Under the pieces are notes generated by a model that ran no database searches, had not been told where the DNA came from, and saw only the letters and a program-made list of their open reading frames with translations. A stretch of 64,000 nt of DNA from Marilutibacter chinensis (GTDB lineage Bacteria > Pseudomonadota > Gammaproteobacteria > Xanthomonadales > Xanthomonadaceae): positions 682,001-746,000 of the forward strand of contig NZ_JAKJPO010000001.1 of the NCBI RefSeq assembly GCF_021725675.1, in the 5' to 3' direction. Each line of letters begins with the position of its first letter. Position 1 is the first letter of the stretch. Below, piece after piece: positions 18,542 through 26,903 of this stretch. The position numbers and the translations under genes were made by a program.

Positions 18542-21105
18542 CCGTGTCGCCGCCCGTACGCCCCGCTTCCGGCGCCGACCCGGCGTCGTCGGACGACGTG
18601 CTGGCGGCGCTGGAACGCGCGCTCGAGGACTCCGCCCAGCCCGAGCCGGTGCGCACCCTGTTGCGCGATGCGCACGATGCGCTGGTGCGGGCACGCGCGG
18701 ATGCCGACAGCGCAAGGCAGCGTTACGACGCGCTGTTCCATGCGGTTCCCGACCCGGTCAGCATCATCGACTACGACGGCACCGTGCTCGACCTCAACCG
18801 CGCCGGGATGAGCGCCTACAAGCGTCCACGCGAGGACGTGGTCGGCCGACCGATCCACGTCCTGAACCCGGACCTGCCGGCCGACCACATGGCGCCGGTG
18901 GTCGAGACGCTGCGCCGCGGCAACACCTACGTCATCGAAGTCACCAACATGCGCGCCGACGGCACACGCTTCCCGGTCGAGGTGCACTCCGCCGCATTGC
19001 AGTACGACGGCCGCGAATGCCTGGTCGCCGTGGCCCGCGACCTCAGCGGTCGCCGCGACGCCGAGCTGCGCTACCGCGAGCTGGTCGAGACCCTCGACCA
19101 GGGCATCCTGGTGCAGGACGCCAGTGGGCGCTACATGTTCGCCAATGCCGCCGCGATGCGGATCTTCGGCATCGGCAAGGGAAAGTTCCTCGAAGACGAG
19201 ATGCGGCCCGACAACTGGCTGGTGATCGACGAGCACGGCCGCGAACTGCCGCCCAGCCAATGGCCCGCGCAACGGGCGCTGCAGTGGGGCCGCACGATCG
19301 AGAGCACGCTGCTGGGCTTCTACCACCGCGAGCGCCGCCAGCTGAGCTGGCTGTCGGTGACCTCGGTGCCGCACTACCCTGCCGGCGGCGACCGTCCGCG
19401 CCAGATCCTGTCGCTGTACTCGGACGTGACCGCGCTCAAGCGCGACAGCGCCCTGTTCGACCGCGCCCAGGCGCTGGCCCACATCGGTGGCTGGGAATGG
19501 GACAGCGGCCGCGACGAGCTGTACCTGACCGACGAGGCGCAGCGGATCATCGGCTGCCATCCCGCGCCGCGCTACATGGACGCCTTCATGGCCTGCCTGC
19601 GGGTGCCGGACCGGCAACGGCTGCGCGACGCGCTGGCCCGGGCGATGGCCACAGGCAACGGGCTGAGCATGGAGCTGCAGGGCGTGCACGGCAGCGGCAA
19701 GCCGTTCTGGATCCGGGTGATCGGCGAGCCGCTGGTCGGCACCGCCTACAGCGCGCGGCTGACCGGCACCCTGCAGGACATCACCGAGCGCAAGCAGGCC
19801 GAGGAAGTGCTGCGGCTCCAGGCGCGCACCGATCCTCTGACCGGCCTGCTCAACCGCGACGCGATCCTGGAGGAGCTCGACGGCTGGCTGCAGGAACCCG
19901 AGCCCACCCGCATCGCCGTGCTCTACATCGACCTGGACCGATTCAAGATCGTCAACGACATGCTCGGGCACGCCGCCGGCGACCGCCTGCTGATCGATGC
20001 GTCCCGGCGCATCGCCCACGTGGTCGGGCTGGAAGGCCTGATCGCCCGCTTCGGCGGAGACGAATTCCTGGTCATCTGCATGGCGCAGGACGATCCGGAA
20101 CGGCCGCAGCGCCTTGCCGGGGCGATCCTGCAGGCATTCGGCACCGCGTTCCGCCTCGATGGCGAGGAGTTCAACATCACCGCCAGCATCGGCATCGCCC
20201 ACGCCCCGCAGGACGGCCTGGCCTCGCAACAGCTGATCCAGTGCGCGGACGTGGCGATGTACGACAGCAAGCGGCGCGGCCGCAACGGTTCGCAGGCCTT
20301 CACGCCCGAGCTGGCCGAGCGCCAGTTGCAGCGGCTGCAACTGGAAACCCACCTGCGCCGCGCGGTCCACAACGACGAGTTCCATCTGGTCTACCAGCCC
20401 CAGGTCGACATGCGCAGCGGCCGCCTGCTCGGCACCGAAGCGCTGATCCGCTGGCGCAACCGCTCGCTCGGCGAGATGCGCCCGGATCGTTTCATCGACC
20501 ATGCCGAGTCCACCGGCGACATCGTCGGCATCGGCCGCTGGGTGCTGCAGGAAGCCTGCCGCCAACTGCGCAGCTGGCGCGACCAGGGCCTGGCGCTCGA
20601 CCGCATCGCGGTCAACGTGTCCTACCGCCAGTTCCTCAGCGAGGACCTGATCCTGAGCGTGCGGGAAGCGCTCGGGCAGAGCGGCCTGCCCGGCCACATG
20701 CTGGAGCTGGAGTTCACCGAACGTGTGCTGATCGAGGACGAACCGGACACCCTGCGCGCCTTCGAGGAACTGCGGGCGATGGGCGTATCGCTGTCGATCG
20801 ACGATTTCGGCGAAGGCTACAGCGCACTGAACTACCTTCGGCGCCTGCCGATCCATGGCCTCAAGCTCAGCCAGCTGTTCATCCAGGGCGTGCCAGGCAA
20901 CCAGTCCGACATCGCGGTCTGCCAGGCGGTGACCGGCATCGCCAACAGCCTCGGCTTGCAGGTGGTGGCCGAAGGCGTCGAGCACGAGGCCCAGCGCGAC
21001 TTCCTGCTGCAACTGGGGATCCGGTTCGGCCAGGGTTTCCTGTTCGCGCCGGGGTTGCCGCCGGACCAGTTGCTGCAGCGCTACCGGACGGATGCGTCGG
21101 GCTGA
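18538..21105 (+). CDS. PAS-PAS-PAS-GGDEF-EAL cyclic-di-GMP enzyme
   Basis: The protein has 855 residues and no signal peptide or membrane helix, so it is cytosolic. Order: a short helical N-terminus; PAS 1 about 62-180 (YDALFHAVPDPVSIIDYDGT); PAS 2 about 182-300; PAS 3 about 315-425, ending GTLQDITERKQAEE. The GGDEF domain follows with DPLTGLLNRDA and intact RFGGDEF near 505. The EAL domain has GTEALIRW near 632, EFTERVL, SIDDFGEGYSALNYL, LKLSQLF and VAEGVEH. Catalytic Asn, Glu, DD, Lys and Glu of EAL seem kept; the usual KID is KLS. Both cyclase and phosphodiesterase activity are possible. The ATG at 18538 overlaps the liuE stop (ATGA), unusual company for such an enzyme. The PAS ligands are unknown. 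Confidence 0.9.
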   Translation: MTVSPPVRPASGADPASSDDVLAALERALEDSAQPEPVRTLLRDAHDALVRARADADSARQRYDALFHAVPDPVSIIDYDGTVLDLNRAGMSAYKRPREDVVGRPIHVLNPDLPADHMAPVVETLRRGNTYVIEVTNMRADGTRFPVEVHSAALQYDGRECLVAVARDLSGRRDAELRYRELVETLDQGILVQDASGRYMFANAAAMRIFGIGKGKFLEDEMRPDNWLVIDEHGRELPPSQWPAQRALQWGRTIESTLLGFYHRERRQLSWLSVTSVPHYPAGGDRPRQILSLYSDVTALKRDSALFDRAQALAHIGGWEWDSGRDELYLTDEAQRIIGCHPAPRYMDAFMACLRVPDRQRLRDALARAMATGNGLSMELQGVHGSGKPFWIRVIGEPLVGTAYSARLTGTLQDITERKQAEEVLRLQARTDPLTGLLNRDAILEELDGWLQEPEPTRIAVLYIDLDRFKIVNDMLGHAAGDRLLIDASRRIAHVVGLEGLIARFGGDEFLVICMAQDDPERPQRLAGAILQAFGTAFRLDGEEFNITASIGIAHAPQDGLASQQLIQCADVAMYDSKRRGRNGSQAFTPELAERQLQRLQLETHLRRAVHNDEFHLVYQPQVDMRSGRLLGTEALIRWRNRSLGEMRPDRFIDHAESTGDIVGIGRWVLQEACRQLRSWRDQGLALDRIAVNVSYRQFLSEDLILSVREALGQSGLPGHMLELEFTERVLIEDEPDTLRAFEELRAMGVSLSIDDFGEGYSALNYLRRLPIHGLKLSQLFIQGVPGNQSDIAVCQAVTGIANSLGLQVVAEGVEHEAQRDFLLQLGIRFGQGFLFAPGLPPDQLLQRYRTDASG

Positions 21106-21125
21106 TGCGGAACGGGGCGGAACGG

Positions 21126-21476
21126 ATGATGCCCGGCACTGGGAAGTGGCTTCCCACCATGGCCTACCGCGACTTTCACGATGTTCCGCGGCTGACCCTG
21201 GTCGAGGATGACGATTGCGGATTCCGGGTGCTGGATTGCCGTTTCGACGACGGCAGCGACGACTACCCGGATGCATACGAATTCTTCTTCGCCGGCCGCG
21301 AACATCGCCAAGCCATCGGGTTTCTTGATTCGCGCGACGAAGATATCCGCCGGGCGTGCGTCGCGCGGATACCCGTTGCCCGGGTCGAGTTCGACCCCAC
21401 GAGGAGATGCCGACTGCGGGTCGCGCACGCTCGCCTGCCAGCCCCATTGCCGCGGAAAAGCGGGATCAGGCCTTAG
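21126..21476 (+). CDS. Conserved hypothetical protein (116 aa)
   Basis: The protein begins MMPGTGKWLPTMAYRDFHDV, then PRLTLVEDDDCGFRVLDCRF and DDGSDDYPDAYEFFFAGREH. It resembles small Xanthomonad hypothetical proteins that begin with a KW(L/I)PTMAYRDF(H/Y)DVPR motif. It is acidic in the middle and basic at the end. No signal peptide or known domain is seen. The frame also reaches an ATG at 21105 that touches the preceding stop (TGATG); I prefer 21126 because GGGCGGA precedes it. It lies just after the GGDEF-EAL gene and its stop overlaps the -10 of the next gene. The function is unknown. Confidence 0.6.
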   Translation: MMPGTGKWLPTMAYRDFHDVPRLTLVEDDDCGFRVLDCRFDDGSDDYPDAYEFFFAGREHRQAIGFLDSRDEDIRRACVARIPVARVEFDPTRRCRLRVAHARLPAPLPRKSGIRP

Positions 21477-21479
21477 AAT
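21474..21479 (+). promoter_or_regulatory. Candidate -10 (TAGAAT) of the short-chain dehydrogenase gene
   Basis: TAGAAT matches the -10 consensus in five positions and lies 34 bases before ATG 21514. It includes the stop codon of the preceding small gene. TTGCCG at 21447-21452 is 21 bases away, longer than ideal. Confidence 0.35.
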
Positions 21480-21513
21480 GTCCGGCTCGCCCCGCTTCTG
21501 GAGCCGTACCGAC

Positions 21514-22284
21514 ATGCAGCTCGATTCCTCCCTGGCCATCGTCACCGGTGGCGTTTCCGGCCTCGGTCTGGCCGTGGCCCGCCATCTGGTCGCCCATGGC
21601 GGCAAGGTCGCCCTGTTCGACGTCAACGACGAGAAGGGCGCGGCCGCGGTCGCCGAACTCGGCGAAGCCAGTGCCCGCTACTTCAAGACCGACGTCACCT
21701 CCGAAGACGGCGTGGCGGCCAATGTCGAGGCCGCGCGCGAGTTCCTCGGCGGCCTGAATACCGTGGTCAACTGTGCCGGTATCCTCGGCGCCGGCCGCGT
21801 GCTCGGCCGCGAGGCGCCGATGCCGCTGGGCAATTTCCAGGCCACGGTCATGGTCAACCTGGTCGGCAGCTTCAACGTCGCCAAGGCCGCGGCCAACCTG
21901 ATGCAGCACAACGAGCCCGGTACCGATGGCGAGCGCGGCGTGATCGTCAATACCGCGTCCGTGGCGGCCTACGAGGGCCAGATCGGCCAGGCGGCCTATT
22001 CCGCGTCGAAGGGCGGCGTGGTCGGCATGACCCTGCCGATGGCGCGCGAGCTGGCCCGGTTCGGCATCCGGGTGATGACCGTGGCGCCGGGCGTGTTCTG
22101 GACCCCGATGGTCGACGGCATGCCGGAAAGCGTGCAGCAGTCGCTGGCGGCGTCGATCCCGTTCCCGTCGCGCCTCGGCCAGCCGGAGGAATTCGCCGAC
22201 CTGGTCGCCTACATCCTCGGCAACACCTACCTCAACGGCGAGACGATCCGCCTCGACGGCGCGACCCGACTGGCACCGAAGTAG
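21514..22284 (+). CDS. Short-chain dehydrogenase, 3-hydroxyacyl-CoA dehydrogenase type II-like
   Basis: The protein has 256 residues. The Rossmann motif is TGGVSGLGLAVARHLVAHGG, followed by NCAGI, and the catalytic pair lies in QAAYSASKGGVVG (Tyr-x3-Lys) with upstream Ser in NTASVAAYEG. The C-terminal pattern PGVFWTPMVDGMPESVQQSL..PSRLGQPEEFADLV matches the HSD10-like group. These enzymes oxidise 2-methyl-3-hydroxybutyryl-CoA or other 3-hydroxyacyl-CoAs with NAD, in isoleucine and fatty-acid breakdown. The neighbouring liu genes support a branched-chain catabolic role. The substrate is not certain. Confidence 0.85.
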   Translation: MQLDSSLAIVTGGVSGLGLAVARHLVAHGGKVALFDVNDEKGAAAVAELGEASARYFKTDVTSEDGVAANVEAAREFLGGLNTVVNCAGILGAGRVLGREAPMPLGNFQATVMVNLVGSFNVAKAAANLMQHNEPGTDGERGVIVNTASVAAYEGQIGQAAYSASKGGVVGMTLPMARELARFGIRVMTVAPGVFWTPMVDGMPESVQQSLAASIPFPSRLGQPEEFADLVAYILGNTYLNGETIRLDGATRLAPK

Positions 22285-22383
22285 CGAGCAGGGGCCGAGG
22301 GCAGAGGGCTGGACGACCTTCACGACCCCGGCCGCCCTCCCGCTCGAGTTCCCTATCCCCGCACCTCATCAGCCCTAAAAAAA

Positions 22384-22950
22384 ATGAAAGCCAGCGACAT
22401 CAAGAAAGGCAACGTCGTCGAATACAACAGCGGCGTCTACCAGGTCCGCGACATCGACCGCAGCTCGCCGCAGGGCCGCGGCGGCAACGTCCGCTTCCGC
22501 TTCACCATGTACAGCGTGCCGGGCGGCAACAAGCTCGACGCCAGCTTCGATGCCGACGACGACCTGAAGGAGATCGAGCTCAGCCGGCGCCAGGCGACCT
22601 ATTCGTACCGCGACGGCGAGGCCTTCGTGTTCCTGGACGACGAGGACTACGCGCCCTACACCCTCGATGCCGACGTCGTCGGCGACGCCGCCGGATACAT
22701 CGTCGACGATCTCTCAGGCTGCTACGTCCAGCTGATCGACGAGCAGCCGGTCGCGCTGCAACTGCCGCAGACGGTCGCGATCGAGGTCGTCGAGACGCCT
22801 CCGGAGCTGAAGGGTGGCACCGCGACCAAGCGTCCGAAGCCGGCCCGGCTGTCGACCGGTATCGAGATCATGGTCCCGGAGTACATCGGCAACGGCGAGC
22901 GGGTGCTGGTCAACACCACCACCGGCGAGTTCTCCGGCCGCGCGGACTGA
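22384..22950 (+). CDS. efpL: Elongation factor P-like protein
   Basis: The protein has 188 residues with three OB/KOW-type domains like EF-P. The domain I loop reads [20 protein letters not shown], with Arg at the tip instead of the modified Lys or Arg of true EF-P. This marks the EfpL (YeiP) subgroup, which helps ribosomes at polyproline and related stalls. The C-terminal OB domain has [20 protein letters not shown]. The upstream sequence has no Shine-Dalgarno site; a run of eight As (22377-22384) runs straight into the ATG. No partner gene for modification (epmA, epmB, earP) is next to it, as expected for this subgroup. Confidence 0.92.
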   Translation: MKASDIKKGNVVEYNSGVYQVRDIDRSSPQGRGGNVRFRFTMYSVPGGNKLDASFDADDDLKEIELSRRQATYSYRDGEAFVFLDDEDYAPYTLDADVVGDAAGYIVDDLSGCYVQLIDEQPVALQLPQTVAIEVVETPPELKGGTATKRPKPARLSTGIEIMVPEYIGNGERVLVNTTTGEFSGRAD

Positions 22951-23007
22951 GGCCATGCGCCGACCCGGCCCCGTCCGATGGCGGGTCCGGGCATGCCGCG
23001 CTGCTCG

Positions 23008-23103
23008 GATCGCGGCTTACGCCGCTCCTGCGAAGACCGCTCCAACCCAAGCCGTCTGTTCGTCAGTCCGGCGTTTCCCGCAGGAGCGGCGTAAGCCGCG
23101 ATC
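23008..23103. repeat. Perfect 23-bp inverted repeat, REP-like
   Basis: The left arm (23008-23030) and right arm (23081-23103) are exact reverse complements of 23 bases, with a 50-base spacer. The arm sequence includes GATCGCGGCTTACGCCGCTC. It lies between efpL and the convergent Nudix gene. Related but imperfect copies are at 12240-12285 and 31175-31240. No transposase is nearby. Confidence 0.85.
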
Positions 23104-23144
23104 GTTCATGACCTGACCGGACCGTCAGGGCGCCGCGCTACCGC

Positions 23145-23702
23145 CTACCCGCGCTGCAACCACTTGACCGCCATCCGCCGCATCGACTCGTCGGAGCCTG
23201 CGTCTTCGGCCAGCGCGCGGATGTCGCGCCAGGCCAGGTCCAGCGACTCCTCGCTGACGACGAAATCCTCGTTCTCCCCGGCCCTGACCACGTAACGCAC
23301 ATCGAAGTGCCAATGGCCGGGCACCGCGCCGCGCTCGGGAATCCAGTGGCGGTCGAGATCGAACGGCTCCGGTTCCACCTGCAGGCCCGACAGGCCCGAC
23401 TCCTCCTCCGCCTCCTTCAGCGCTACCCGTGCCAGGTCGCGGTCGCCGTCGGCATGGCCGCCCAGTTGCAGCCATCGACCGAGCTTGCGGTGGTGGGTCA
23501 GCAGCACCCGGCTCCCGGAACGGTCGACCAGCCAGGCCGAGGCGGTGAAGTGACCGGCCAGGCGCGAGCGCGAGAACGGATCCTGAGGGGCGTCCAGCAA
23601 CGCGATGAAGGGCTCGAAACCAGCTTCCTTCGGCCAGCGGCCAGCGTAGTCCAACAGAGCCTGTCGCAGGACGTGAATGGCTTCCCGGGGTGTGTCCGTC
23701 AT
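23145..23702 (-). CDS. Nudix hydrolase
   Basis: The protein has 185 residues from MTDTPREAIHVLRQALLDYA; a start at 23732 would add ten Pro/Ala-rich residues. The Nudix fold is visible: TASAWLVDRSGSRVLLTHHR, WLQLGGHADGD and KEAEEESGL. Compared with the Nudix box GX5EX7REUXEEXGU, the first Glu is Arg and the Arg of RE is Lys, but the EE metal pair remains. Close relatives often act on nucleotide sugars or mutagenic nucleotides. The substrate is unknown. It is convergent with efpL and separated from it by the inverted repeat. Confidence 0.85.
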   Translation of the reverse strand: MTDTPREAIHVLRQALLDYAGRWPKEAGFEPFIALLDAPQDPFSRSRLAGHFTASAWLVDRSGSRVLLTHHRKLGRWLQLGGHADGDRDLARVALKEAEEESGLSGLQVEPEPFDLDRHWIPERGAVPGHWHFDVRYVVRAGENEDFVVSEESLDLAWRDIRALAEDAGSDESMRRMAVKWLQRG

Positions 23703-23866
23703 CGTCGGCGCGGGTGCGGAAGGGGGCGCCATTATGCGGGCGCGCAGGCCGGTTTCGCCCGCTTGCCGCTGCTTTCCCGCGTGGGTTAAGGTGGCGCGCC
23801 CCCCACGGCCATACGCTCGCTGCGCCGCCTGAACGGGCGGCGGATCACCATCCCCAGGGGAACCCG

Positions 23867-25357
23867 ATGTTCAAAGATCTGTTCGTCACCAAACCGGTGG
23901 AACCCGCCGCGCACGTCGATGCCGGTGAGCCGGTGGAGGGCACGCTGCAAGGGGAGGCGAATCTCAAACGTGTATTGACCGCCCGCCATCTGGTCCTGCT
24001 AGGTGTCGGTGCAATCATCGGAGCGGGCATCTTCGTGATGACCGGCCAGGCGGCTGCCAATCATGCCGGCCCTGCGATCATGCTCAGCTTCGTTCTCGCG
24101 GGAATCGCCTGCGCGTTCGCCGGCCTGTGCTACGCCGAGTTCGCGTCGATGATTCCAGTCTCCGGCAGCGCCTACAGCTACACCTACGCCACCCTCGGCG
24201 AGGCGGTGGCCTGGTTCGTCGGCTGGAGCCTGGTGTTGGAATACCTGTTCGCCGCGTCTGCGGTCGCGGTGGGCTGGTCGGCCTACACGGTCAGCCTGAT
24301 GGAATCGACCGCACAGATGATGGGCAGCGACTGGAAGTTCCCGGCGATGTTCGTCTCGGCGCCGGTGACATACGCCAACGGGCAGTTCGCCGCGACCGGT
24401 TCGCTGTTCAACCTGCCGGCGGTGCTGATCGTCTGCGGCGTCGGTTACCTGTGCTACATCGGCATCCGCCAGTCGGCCACCGCCAATGCGGTCATCGTGG
24501 CGGTCAAAGTGACGGTGATCCTGGCGCTGATCGGCTTCGGTTCGCAGTACGTCAATCCCGACAACTGGACTCCGTTCATTCCCGCCAACGAGGGCGGCGA
24601 CCGCTTCGGCTGGCCTGGCGTACTGCGCGCCGCATCGATCGTGTTCTTCGCCTACATCGGCTTCGATGCGGTCTCCACAGCGGCACAGGAAGCTAAGAAT
24701 CCGCAGCGCGACATGCCGATCGGCATCCTCGGCTCGCTGGTGGTGTGCACAATCCTGTACATCGTCGTCGCTGCGATTCTGACGGGCATGCTGCCCTATA
24801 CCCAGCTCGGTACCGCCAAGCCGGTCGCCACCGCCCTGGAAAACTATCCGGCCCTGGGCTGGCTGAAGTTCGCGATCGAGGTTGGCGCGGTCGCCGGCCT
24901 GACATCGGTGATCCTGGTGATGCTGATGGGCCAGCCGCGCATCTTCTTCGCGATGTCCCGCGACGGGCTGATGCCCAGGTTCTTCGGCGCCGTTCACCCG
25001 AAGCACCACACCCCGCACAAGGCAACCGTGGTGGTGGCGATCATCGCCGCCATCCTGGCCGCCTTCTTCCCGCTGGGGGTGCTCGGCGACCTGGTTTCGA
25101 TGGGCACCCTGCTCGCGTTCGCCACCGTATGCGTCGGCGTGCTGATCCTGCGCCGCACCCGCCCGGATCTGCCGCGCTCGTTCCGGGTGCCGGCAGCGCC
25201 GCTGATCTGCATTCTCGGTGCGCTGTCGTGCCTTGCGCTGGTCGGTTTCATGGGCTGGTACAACTGGGCCCTGCTGGCGGCCTGGACGGCGGTCGGTTTC
25301 CTGATCTACTTCGGCTACGGCTACGGCCATAGCAAGCTGCGCCGTGCACGGGGCTGA
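23867..25357 (+). CDS. APC-family amino acid permease
   Basis: The protein has 496 residues and about 12-14 membrane helices. The first helix region LLGVGAIIGAGIFVMTGQAA carries the GAGIF unwound helix of APC transporters; then LSFVLAGIACAFAGLCYAEF and SGSAYSYTYATLGE. A conserved FFAYIGFDAVSTAAQEAKNP marks the cationic/general amino acid group (CAT/YfnA-like). The start at 23867 has CAGGGGAA upstream. The gene is followed 4 bases later by an NhaC-type antiporter, then an NSS transporter, so amino acid uptake powered by ion gradients is the common theme. The substrate is unknown. Confidence 0.9.
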   Translation: MFKDLFVTKPVEPAAHVDAGEPVEGTLQGEANLKRVLTARHLVLLGVGAIIGAGIFVMTGQAAANHAGPAIMLSFVLAGIACAFAGLCYAEFASMIPVSGSAYSYTYATLGEAVAWFVGWSLVLEYLFAASAVAVGWSAYTVSLMESTAQMMGSDWKFPAMFVSAPVTYANGQFAATGSLFNLPAVLIVCGVGYLCYIGIRQSATANAVIVAVKVTVILALIGFGSQYVNPDNWTPFIPANEGGDRFGWPGVLRAASIVFFAYIGFDAVSTAAQEAKNPQRDMPIGILGSLVVCTILYIVVAAILTGMLPYTQLGTAKPVATALENYPALGWLKFAIEVGAVAGLTSVILVMLMGQPRIFFAMSRDGLMPRFFGAVHPKHHTPHKATVVVAIIAAILAAFFPLGVLGDLVSMGTLLAFATVCVGVLILRRTRPDLPRSFRVPAAPLICILGALSCLALVGFMGWYNWALLAAWTAVGFLIYFGYGYGHSKLRRARG

Positions 25358-25361
25358 TCGC

Positions 25362-26861
25362 ATGATGTCCACTCCACGCGAACCCAGCCTGCTGCAGGCG
25401 CTGACGCCCCTTGTCTTCCTGGCCGTGCTGCTGGCCGGCGCGGTCTACGTCTACGGCTCGGACGCTTCCTACGGCGCCAACCAGGTGTCGCTGATGCTGG
25501 CTGCCGGCGTCGCCGCGCTGGTCGGGCTGCGCAACGGCCAACGCTGGCAGGAAATCCAGGACAGTCTGGTCCACGGCATCTCGCTGGCGATCGTGCCGAT
25601 CTTCATCCTGCTCGCGGTCGGCGCACTGATCGGCACCTGGATCCTCAGCGGCACGGTACCGACCCTGATCGTCTATGGCCTGAAGCTGCTGCACCCGTCG
25701 ATCTTCTATCCGGCCGCGTGCCTGATCTGCGCGATCGTGGCGCTGGCGATCGGCAGCTCGTGGACGGTCGCCGGCACCCTCGGCGTCGCCTTGATCGGCG
25801 TCGCCCAGGGGCTCGACATGTCGCCGGCGATCACCGCCGGCGCGGTCATCTCCGGCGCCTATTTCGGCGACAAGATGTCGCCGCTGTCGGATACCACCAA
25901 CATCGCCCCCGCCGCGGCAGGCAGCGAGCTTTTCGCACATATCCGCCACATGACCTGGACCACGGTGCCGAGCATCGTGATCGCGCTGGTGCTGTTCACC
26001 GTGGTCGGGCTGGGCGCCTCCCGCGGCGAAGGCGGCGGCGGCTTGGACGACCTGCCGACGGTGCTGGCGGGCCAGTTCAACCTCGGCCCGCACCTGCTGG
26101 TTCCGCTGGTGGTCGTGTTCGTGCTGGCGGTACGCCGGTTCCCGGCCTATCCGACGATCCTGATCGGCGCGCTGCTGGGCGGCGTGTTCGCGGTGGCGTT
26201 CCAGCCCGACCGGGTCGTCGCGTTGGCCGACAAGGAAGCGCTGTCGCGGCCGCTGGCGATGCTGGCCGGGGTCTGGAGCGCGCTCGCCGACGGCTACAAG
26301 GCGGGCACCGGCAATGCCGCCGCCGACGAGCTGCTCAGCCGCGGCGGCATGAGCAGCATGCTCAACACGATCTGGCTGATCATCTGCGCGATGGGCTTCG
26401 GCGCGGTGATGGAGAAGACCGGCCTGCTCGAGCGGATGATCCGCAGCGTGCTGAAGGCAGCCCGGACCACCGGCTCGCTGATCGCGGCGACCCTGGCAAC
26501 CGCCGTCGGCGCGAATGCCATCGCCGCCGACCAGTACATGTCGATCGTGCTGACCGGCCGCCTGTACCGGCCCGAATACGCGCGCCGCGGCCTGGCTCCG
26601 GTCAACCTGTCGCGCGCGCTCGAGGACGCCGGCACGATCACCTCGCCGCTGATTCCATGGAACACCTGCGGCGCCTACATGGCGGTCACCCTCGGCGTCG
26701 CCACCCTGGACTACCTGCCGTACGCGTTCTTCAACCTGGTCAGCCCGTTCGTGTCGGCGATCCTCGCCTACGCCGGTTTCAAGATCCTGCGCGTGACGCC
26801 GCATGCCGAGGCGGCGGTGTCCGCGACCGACCATTCCACACCGGCCTCCCCACAGCCGTAA
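25362..26861 (+). CDS. NhaC-family Na+/H+ antiporter
   Basis: The protein has 499 residues and about 11-12 membrane helices. Two inverted NhaC-type cores are seen: SIFYPAACLICAIVALAIGS with SSWTVAGTLGVALIGVAQGL, and SGAYFGDKMSPLSDTTNIAP; later GANAIAADQYMSIVLTGRLY. The DKMSPLSDTTN motif is typical of this family, which exchanges Na+ for H+ or for malate/lactate. ATGs at 25362 and 25365 are equal candidates. Only 4 bases separate it from the permease. It may recharge the Na+ gradient used by the next transporter. Confidence 0.9.
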   Translation: MMSTPREPSLLQALTPLVFLAVLLAGAVYVYGSDASYGANQVSLMLAAGVAALVGLRNGQRWQEIQDSLVHGISLAIVPIFILLAVGALIGTWILSGTVPTLIVYGLKLLHPSIFYPAACLICAIVALAIGSSWTVAGTLGVALIGVAQGLDMSPAITAGAVISGAYFGDKMSPLSDTTNIAPAAAGSELFAHIRHMTWTTVPSIVIALVLFTVVGLGASRGEGGGGLDDLPTVLAGQFNLGPHLLVPLVVVFVLAVRRFPAYPTILIGALLGGVFAVAFQPDRVVALADKEALSRPLAMLAGVWSALADGYKAGTGNAAADELLSRGGMSSMLNTIWLIICAMGFGAVMEKTGLLERMIRSVLKAARTTGSLIAATLATAVGANAIAADQYMSIVLTGRLYRPEYARRGLAPVNLSRALEDAGTITSPLIPWNTCGAYMAVTLGVATLDYLPYAFFNLVSPFVSAILAYAGFKILRVTPHAEAAVSATDHSTPASPQP

Positions 26862-26903
26862 CCCCGTAGATACCTGCATCCCCGCGAGGCACAGCGAAGC
26901 GTT

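Noticed and set aside
18409-21447. A 1012-codon minus-strand frame opposite the PAS-GGDEF-EAL gene
   Set aside because: The plus strand has intact GGDEF and EAL motifs in order; the minus frame has none.
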